A stretch of 64,000 nucleotides of DNA, taken from positions 2,238,001 to 2,302,000 of the forward strand of contig JAOTOL010001638.1 of the NCBI GenBank assembly GCA_034440575.1, read 5' to 3'. Made by a program: the position numbers and the translations under genes. This stretch comes from Imbricaverruca yamaguchii (taxonomy: Eukaryota; Arthropoda; Thecostraca; Neoverrucidae). Shown here piece after piece: positions 58,301-64,000 of this stretch. The notes beneath the pieces are model-generated. The model searched no databases. It saw only the letters and a list, made by a program, of their open reading frames with translations, and was not told where the DNA came from. Numbering within the stretch: position 1 is the stretch's first letter; each line of letters begins with the position of its first letter.

Positions 58301-61300
58301 AGATCACGGCCGGGTAGGAGGGGTAGGAGCAGGTAAGAGATTACTATTGCAACATAATTCCTCTCCACTCGGTGCAGGGGCGTAAACAAGGGTGGGGGTA
58401 CTAATGGCACGTGCCCTCATGGGAAGGTGGCACCCATCCGGCCAGGAAAAGGCGCCAACATTATATTAAGGCTACTGGCGGAGGTACCTATACTAGTTGG
58501 AATAGCACGCTCTGATCACCCATGTTGTTCTCCATTTTTAATTAATATACGTCTTAGCGTTTTCTTTACGTCTAGGTGGTCATATACGTCTAGGCGTGTT
58601 CATATACCAGGAGCGTTCTTTTTGTATATTTTTTAAGGACAAGTGCCTCCTCTGTCCGCTAATAATTTAGACTTTCAACATGAGGTACCATGGAGCATTC
58701 ACTCCATCGATGTGGGTCTTCCCATTAACTTCATGTATTTTGCACTGAAATAATCAATAATAAGAACAACAACAATAATAAGTATATATATATCTATATA
58801 TATGTGTGTGTGTGTGCGTATATACACATCTATATAATATATATGTTTGTGTAAACTTCTGGTTATGAAATGGAAGTATATGAAAACCTCCCGGCAATTT
58901 CGGAAGCATTTGAACACGAGGGAGAGGGTTGAAATCCACTGACTTCGGAACGACGGTGATAGGTTTGGGACCTTGCAGCGCCAAATTAAGTTGTTTATAC
59001 TGATTTAACATAAAATAATAATTGATACTTATGAAAAATGCTGGTCGAAATCCGGCGATTTTTTCTGCCTCATCTCATTTGGGTTCCACGGACCGCCCCT
59101 GGACTTTCCCCTCTATACAAGAATCCGACCGACGAGATAAACACGATTAGCTCATACTATAATTCTCACTTTAGCCCAACTGAATATTGCAAACGCAAGA
59201 TGCCTTGCGCTGGTGCAAGGCTTTTCTTGCCAGGCCTGTCGATCCTTCCGGTGTTTGTTATTGGTTCTACGACACATCGACCATTGAGTCATGTAGCGTC
59301 GCCAATCTCTCACGCCGATTGGTCGCGGGCGAAGAGTAGCGACAAGTGAGACTCGAACTCACAACCTTTCGATTGTGAGACGAGCAACTTACCCCTAGGC
59401 TACACGTCCCCTCGATCCTTCTGGTGATTAGTTGATGCTGAGGCTATTGTCTGAGCAACTCTGCACCCGTACCACTGCATGGCATCTTGAAGAAGCAGTC
59501 GGGCATGCGACAACCTGTATAGCCAGCAGTCTATGCTTGGGTCCGCACCTACCTGTGTAGTCGGGATCAGTTGATGCTCGGGTCCGCCCCTACCTGTGTG
59601 GTCAGGAGGAGACAGTCGATGCTCGGGTCCGTGTTGAAGCGGTGCACTAGACCCTGGCGCTCTCCGGCCGGCACCGATCCATCCAGCCGCAGGTAGGTGA
59701 CGGTCGGCAGGTGGCGCTGCAGCAGGTCGCGCTCCACCATATCCAGCATGGACTTCAACTGGCAGAAGATGAGCGCTCGGTGCGGGTGCACTACGTCACC
59801 GACGCCGCCGGCCTCCTCGGCGCCAATGCCCAGGTCCACCAGCAGCTGCTTGAGCGCCACCAGCTTAGCCGAGTGCTGGATCTGGTCCAGTGTGGAGCCC
59901 TGTGCGCGCAGCGACGCCTGCACGGCCACGTAGCTGGGGTGCTGTTCCGTCAGCACCAGCTTCGGGTGGTTGCACACCTTGCGCAGGTACTGCAGCGCCT
60001 GGAACACGTGCGCCGGCGCGCGCTCCACGCGGCCCTTCTCGGCGCCCTCCAGACCTTCCACCAGACCGATCTGCGCCTGCGAGCGCGCAAAGTCCTCGTA
60101 GAGCCGCTTCTGCACATCCGAAAGCTCGCAGTAGTAGTCCTGAGTGATCTTGGGTGGCAAGTCGTCCAGCACGTCCTCCTTGAGTCGGCGCAACAGGAAA
60201 GGAAGCACCTGACGGTGCAGCGCCTCCATGGCGAGTGCGCCGGCCTCCTGCTCGCGCGAGTTGGCCTTGGCGTCGCGTGACAGCAGGATGGGTCGGCTGT
60301 AGCGTGCCGTGAACTGCTTCTCCGTGCCCAGGAAGCCGGGCATGAGGAAGTCGAACAGCGACCACAGCTCCAGCACGGAGTTCTGCAGAGGCGTGCCGGT
60401 CAGGATCAGCCGGTGACGCGCGCACAGCTGCTTGATGGCGCGCGCCACCTTCGTCTTGCCGTTTTTGATGATGTGGCCCTCGTCGAGAATGCAGTAGCTC
60501 CACTGGATGGCGGCGAACCACTCGAGGTCGTTGCGCACGATGTCGTAGGAGGCGATGACCAGGTTGTGCTGAGGCAGACGCGCCTGCAGTCGCTGCCGCT
60601 CGGCCGGCAGGCCGAAGTAGTGCAGCGGCACCAGTTCGGTCGGCTCCACGAATTTCTCCACCTCGTAAATCCAGTGGCCGGTGAGTGTCGGCGGACACAC
60701 GATGAGCGAGGGCAGCGGCGCGAACTCGGCGGCGCCCGTGCGTCGGAACTGCTCGCGCCGCCGCCGCTGGTCGGCCGTCAGCATGCACAGCGACTGCAGC
60801 GACTTGCCGAGACCCATGTCGTCGCAAAGCACGCCGTGCAGCTGGTACTTGTTGAGGAAGGCGAGCCAGCTGACGCCGCGCCGCTGATATGGCCGCAGTT
60901 CTGCTCGAACTGCCGTCGGCACCGGAACCTGCCGCACACCGTGCAGCATCAGTGACCCTCCCACACCGCACAACACGTCGGTTTGACCGTCGGACCTGGC
61001 ACAGATCGCACAGCCCGTGACCCTCCCACACCGCACAACACGTCGGTTCGACCGTCGGACCTGGCACAGATCGCACAGCCCGTGACCCTCCACACCGCAC
61101 AACACGTCGGTTCGACCGTCGGACCTGGCACAGATCGCACAGCCCGTGACCCTCCCACACCGCACAACACGTCGGTTCGACCGTCGGACCTGGCACAGAT
61201 CGCACAGCCCGTGACCCTCCCACACCACACAACACGTCGGTTCGACCGTCGGACCTGGCACAGATCGCACAGCCCGTGACCCTCCCACACCACACAACAC

Positions 61301-64000
61301 GTCGGTTCGACCGTCGGACCTGGCACAGATCGCACAGCCCGTGACCCTCCCACACCACACAACACGTCGGTTCGACCGTCGGACCTGGCACAGATCGCAC
61401 AGCACGTGACCTTCCTACACCGCACAGCACGCTGGTACGGCCGTCGAACCTGGTACAGACTGACAAGCCCCAGTACTACGGCTGCACCACATAGCAGTGC
61501 TATAATAATGGCTATTCGGTAGGTGCGAGATGTAGATGCTAGTACAGTAGGATGTCGAAACTTGTTATGAACGCATGTCAACTAAAATGTTTCAGTTCTT
61601 CAAGCTCAATATTGAACCGATAACGCACTCATGAATGCACTATGGCATATCACGCATGCATTTCGCTAAATTTGCGGGACATCCAATATAGGGATACCCA
61701 TTCGAAGGATAACGAATGCGATACCACGGTACCAGCAGATAGTATTGTTTAACAGACCACATCACCTATTAGCTCTGCACCTGGAATTGTGCTACAAGAT
61801 GCTTGTTATAACAATAGGAAATGGTGAGCATAAGCATGCCACTTATACACAAAATATTCCTAGAATCGTGTCATGAATAAGCACACATCAACAAGTGCGA
61901 TGTCGAAACTTCCCTGGAAACGATGTCTATTCAGTGTTCAGAAAGTGGAATATTCCACCCTATTTCACGAATAATTAATCACTGACATAGCATCACAAAA
62001 CTACCAGGCAAGTCATACGACAAGGTTGGGATTCTTACCGGGAAAAGCCAGTTTTGTCATGACAACCAGCTTTTGCCAGTGAAGACTGCTAAAACTGGGA
62101 AAAGAGGCAAAAATCGGTGCCATGATTGCACTTCCTATGATAACTTCAGCTCCAAATTTGCCTATTTCTATGCATTACATCCGTTCTATAACACATGACA
62201 CTACCAGACATAAAAACATATATGCATGACATATATATATATATATATATATACCTGATAAAGATTAAGCATATTTGCAGGATCCCTAATGGCAAAAACG
62301 AGGCAAGAACAGGTTTGGTGATAAAATTACCAAACCTGGTTACCATACATCAGTAGGTTGTGTTGTTACGCTTGTTCATGCCATACGGATATCACACATG
62401 CTTACCCTGACGACCTATCGTGACGACTATGCCTTGCATGCAGTGAACACCAGTCTGAGTTTTAAAACAAAATGTGCAGTCACTAAGCGAGGTGAATGAC
62501 AACACAACTTAATCAATTAAGCATCAACATACAATATGCAATCATTGCATGGTGATGATTCATCATTGATCACAGAACAGAAGTGAGTTGTCTTCCAGGA
62601 ATTCCAGGAACGCATACATCTCGAACTACCAGGCCTGTACTCTTCCCTGACCAAACTGATGTCTACCTTAGCTTCCCGTCCATTGACCTGGTCTCACCGG
62701 GACAGAGCCATGCCGGCACTAACCTGTATCGACCTGAGCCCCGTGATCGCTGACCTGGTCTATATCAATCAGCACCCCTTTGATACTGACGCGGCCTGTA
62801 TCGACCTGGGCCCCGTCAACACTGACCTGGCTTATACCAATCCGCACCCATCGACATTGACCTGGTTTGCACCGACCTGCGCATCATCGACACTGACCTG
62901 ATATGTACCGACCTGCGCTCGGCCGACACTGACCTGGTCTGTACCGACCTTCGGCCCGCCGACACTCATCTGGTCTGTACCGGTCTTCGGCCCGCCGACA
63001 CTCATCTGGTCTGTACCGACCTGCGCTCGGCCGACACTGACCTGGTCTGTACCGACCTGCGCTCGGCCGACACTGACCTGGTCTGTACCGACCTTCGGCC
63101 CGCCGACACTCATCTGGTCTGTACCGGTCTTCGGCCCGCCGACACTCACCTGGTCGATGCAGGCCGGCTCGATCAGCTGGTCGAGGAAGCGGCGCTCAGC
63201 GCGCTTGCGCTCCTGCAGCTCGGCCGACACACCGTCGGCGGCGCGACAGCCAGACTCCAGCGGCATCAGCTGGATAATCTGTCCGAACGCGCGCGACGCC
63301 ACCAACCGCACGGCCAGGTCACGGTCCGACATCCGACCTGACGTCACGGGTCATCGCAAGTCACCATATGACGTTCAGCCTGAGGTCACCGTCGGACATA
63401 CGACTTGGGGTCATATATTAAGACATTTGAATCGAGGTCACGAGCTACATCTAACATATGTACATCTAACCTAGTCACAGGTCAATTGGGTTAACACGCA
63501 TAGTTTGGACTTATCAACATTGAAGCATGACGAGACTTTCGACCTGGGTGTCACATGCCAATACAGAGCATGGTACGATTTGACATATTGGTGAGGCATA
63601 AACAAAACGGGGCAGACCAGACAAAAGACAATGGGGAGGGGCAGACCGACAATGGGGAGGGGCGACGCATACGCATCAGAATCGCGGAGTCAGGAAGGAA
63701 ACATTGCTGTATCGAAACGATGGAATGGAGAAAAGAGTCATGGACGGAGGGGCATGGTCCGCCCTCATTGGAGCGCGAGTCAAGTCAAGGATCTGGCAGT
63801 AAGGAAGCATTGACGTATCTAAGCGATGGAATTGAGAGAAGGGATGGCATGCTTCGCCTTCATTGCAGTGCGATTCACGTTAAGGAGTGGACGGCTGCAA
63901 GTTTCAGTGGGAATACTCACCGAGCACAGGCACAACGAGCAGGACGATATAGGCCAGCGCGTCCATCCACAGCAGGTCTACCAAACAGCTGATGGCCTCA
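55169..64000 (-). CDS. BTAF1: BTAF1 / Mot1: TBP-associated SNF2-family ATPase, 3' five exons
   Basis: Exons (minus strand, in order): 64000-63921 (partial), 63337-63150, 60928-59594, 57575-57318 and 55357-55169 with the stop. All introns are GT..AG and the joins keep frame (phases 1, 0, 0, 0). The product uses ATP to strip TBP from DNA in the nucleus. Visible parts: the end of the HEAT-repeat region (VVPVLGRMSDRD), ATPase motif I ([11 protein letters not shown]), motif II DEGH, motif III (LTGTPLQN) and motif VI ([10 protein letters not shown]), and the conserved C-terminal tail ([16 protein letters not shown]). About 683 codons are present of a protein normally near 1850, so the 5' part lies beyond the window. 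All catalytic motifs are intact. Introns carry a SINE, a piggyBac MITE, a hAT MITE and minisatellites. Confidence 0.95.
56238..57029 (-). mobile_element. piggyBac-like MITE, copy 3, in a BTAF1 intron
   Basis: On the minus strand it begins TTAACCCGTCCCGTCTCGG at 57029 and is collinear with copies 1 and 2. It keeps TGACGTCA (near 56371) and the inner hairpin, but lacks the last ~45 bp with the GGGTTAA end, so it is end-truncated. Confidence 0.87.
57225..57315 (-). repeat. Short tandem repeat after the BTAF1 exon donor
   Basis: Four degenerate 20-22-bp units, each starting (G)ACTTGG on the minus strand, follow the donor of exon 57318-57575. They are not clear copies of the junction. Confidence 0.65.
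57318..57575 (-). CDS. BTAF1: BTAF1 exon encoding ATPase motifs V-VI
   Basis: 258 bp, 86 codons. The acceptor 'cgcctcag' precedes GTGGGTGG ([14 protein letters not shown]). It includes '[19 protein letters not shown]', whose arginines complete the ATPase site, and ends CAA before donor GTAAGG. Confidence 0.95.
57640..59238. other. BTAF1 intron sequence with microsatellite
   Basis: Nothing coding. A TATATG/GTGTGT microsatellite lies at 58780-58850. Confidence 0.6.
59254..59411 (-). mobile_element. tRNA-derived SINE (family 1), copy 2, in a BTAF1 intron
   Basis: Close copy of 15873-16026 in the same orientation, with tRNA-like head 'GTAGCCTAGGGGTAAG' and B box 'GAGTTCGAGTC'. It is flanked by 15-bp direct repeats TCGATCCTTCCGGTG (59239-59253) and TCGATCCTTCTGGTG (59412-59426). 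Confidence 0.9.
59507..59630 (-). repeat. Tandem copies of a BTAF1 exon end plus splice donor
   Basis: Three units read on the minus strand each start GGACCC(G/A)AGCAT and contain ACACAG or ATACAG before GT. Unit 1 (59630-59586) spans the real exon end and donor; units 2 (59585-59545) and 3 (59544-59507) lie in the intron. Only the first is used in the conserved reading frame. Confidence 0.88.
59594..60928 (-). CDS. BTAF1: BTAF1 exon encoding most of the SNF2 ATPase core
   Basis: 1335 bp, 445 codons, phase 0 at both ends. The acceptor is 'gtgcggcag' before GTTCCGG (V-P-V-P); the donor is CAG before GTAGGG. It runs from '[18 protein letters not shown]' through motif I, DEGH and '[17 protein letters not shown]' to '[21 protein letters not shown]'. 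The frame stays open upstream to 61405, but that part is translated 65-bp intron repeat and is left out. Confidence 0.95.
60952..61470 (-). repeat. 65-bp minisatellite, eight units, before a BTAF1 acceptor
   Basis: Units start at 60952, 61017, 61082, 61146, 61211, 61276, 61341 and 61406 and are nearly identical except the last, which is diverged. Read on the minus strand, each contains 'CTGTGCCAGGTCCGACGG', similar to the true acceptor and exon start 'TGTGCGGCAGGTTCCGG'. Since 65 is not a multiple of three, all three frames are used in turn, giving spurious Cys/Arg-rich frames. Confidence 0.9.
61495..61984 (-). mobile_element. hAT-type MITE, copy 2 (490 bp), in a BTAF1 intron
   Basis: Inverted relative to the copy at 6645-7129 and almost equal in length. 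The ends are CAGTGCTATAATAATGG and (inverted) CAGTGATTAATTATTCG. Both ends match copy 1 well beyond the terminus, for example 'acagtaggatgtcgaaa'. The flanks share ACATAG on both sides, so the target duplication looks partly eroded. Confidence 0.85.
61985..62680. other. BTAF1 intron sequence, no further feature
   Basis: A (TA)n microsatellite lies at about 62228-62254. Nothing else was recognised. Confidence 0.6.
62690..63152 (-). repeat. 36-bp minisatellite starting at a BTAF1 donor
   Basis: About 12 units of 36 bp. Near the exon they are almost identical; further into the intron they decay. Read on the minus strand each unit contains GACCAG followed by (G/A)T(G/C)AGTGTCGGC, a copy of the true junction GACCAG/GTGAGTGTCGGC at 63149. 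The first unit overlaps the exon end. Confidence 0.9.
63150..63337 (-). CDS. BTAF1: BTAF1 exon, HEAT-to-ATPase linker
   Basis: 188 bp. The acceptor 'cgtcag' precedes GTCGGATG, completing the split Gly codon (GRMSDRD). It encodes 62 codons including '[15 protein letters not shown]' and ends CAG before donor GTGAGT. The intron begins directly with the 36-bp repeat array. Confidence 0.93.
63383..63414 (-). repeat. Copy of a BTAF1 acceptor and exon start
   Basis: Plus-strand 63383-63404 differs from 63316-63337 (the true exon start) at 3 of 22 positions, and the upstream 'gggtcat' is also shared. The copy lies 67 bp inside the intron. Confidence 0.8.
63620..63900. repeat. Short tandem duplications in a BTAF1 intron
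   Basis: A 20-bp unit ('acaatggggaggggcaga'-like) is repeated at 63628-63668. A ~105-bp unit is duplicated at 63697-63803 and 63804-63900 with moderate divergence. Confidence 0.65.
63921..64000 (-). CDS. BTAF1: BTAF1 exon (partial, continues past window)
   Basis: Encodes 26 full codons ([20 protein letters not shown], then LVVPVL) plus the first base of a Gly codon, before a consensus GTGAGT donor at 63920-63915. It belongs to the last HEAT-repeat part before the ATPase. Confidence 0.93.

Noticed and set aside
6470..59411. tRNA-like sequences (6470-6560, 15950-16026, 28235-28323, 59335-59411) as tRNA genes
   Set aside because: Each has A and B boxes but an imperfect anticodon stem, is fused to a SINE body, and three of the four are bounded by target duplications.
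60929..61581. Cys/Arg-rich repeats continuing the BTAF1 ATPase exon upstream
   Set aside because: The 65-bp repeat is read in rotating frames. BTAF1 homology starts exactly after an AG at 60928, so the upstream part is intron.
62832..63149. 12-residue repeats continuing the BTAF1 linker exon
   Set aside because: A consensus GTGAGT donor lies at the end of family homology (63149). The open frame exists only because 36 bp is a multiple of three.
60952..63152. Regular direct repeats reminiscent of a CRISPR array
   Set aside because: The repeats are head-to-tail without unique spacers and lie in a eukaryotic gene; they are minisatellites.

Overview
This is nuclear DNA from an animal, most likely an arthropod and possibly a crustacean. 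That placement is an inference from the repeat types and gene style; no species-level marker was seen. There are few genes, real introns with GT..AG borders, and a very dense load of transposable elements of many kinds. Only three host genes can be supported. (1) 11755-13023 (+) encodes an apparently secreted protein with a PAN/Apple-like N-terminus, a threonine-rich mucin stalk and a C-type-lectin-like C-terminus. (2) 49183-52140 (+) is a GC-rich, intron-free 985-codon gene derived from a pogo/Tigger-type transposase; its CENP-B DNA-binding half is kept, its catalytic aspartates are lost, and long Gln/His and Pro tracts have been added. (3) 64000-55169 (-) holds the last five exons of BTAF1 (Mot1), the SWI/SNF2-family ATPase that removes TBP from DNA; the splice borders join in frame and the stop codon is present.

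Layout. 1-11700 is gene-free: a 21-bp-periodic repeat (1215-2110), a decayed CR1-type LINE (about 5270-8580) that was itself hit by a tRNA-SINE and a hAT-type MITE, a foldback element (8952-9412) and short tandem repeats in front of the lectin gene. 13187-14027 is a piggyBac-like MITE. 15873-29215 is a transposon graveyard: a tRNA-SINE, an I-type LINE (+), a frameshifted hAT transposase (+), a second I-type LINE (-), another SINE and a CR1 fragment. 30286-40351 is best read as one huge hAT-ended element of about 10 kb. It is made of degenerate units of about 19-21 bp and contains nested copies of its own short derivatives plus a CR1 LINE. 40352-49080 is AT-rich and gene-poor, with a second piggyBac MITE and a hAT-type foldback element (46406-47432). 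52141-55168 holds the 3' flank of the transposase-derived gene, a palindrome and LINE 3'-end remnants.

The three genes have no visible operon-like or pathway relation; they are separate transcription units in repeat-rich DNA. Two patterns stand out. First, five of the eight BTAF1 splice junctions in the window are followed or preceded, inside the intron, by tandem copies of the junction itself. Second, the 10-kb periodic element and its nested, target-site-duplicated derivatives look like a non-coding mobile family built from a 21-bp unit whose order is conserved between copies.
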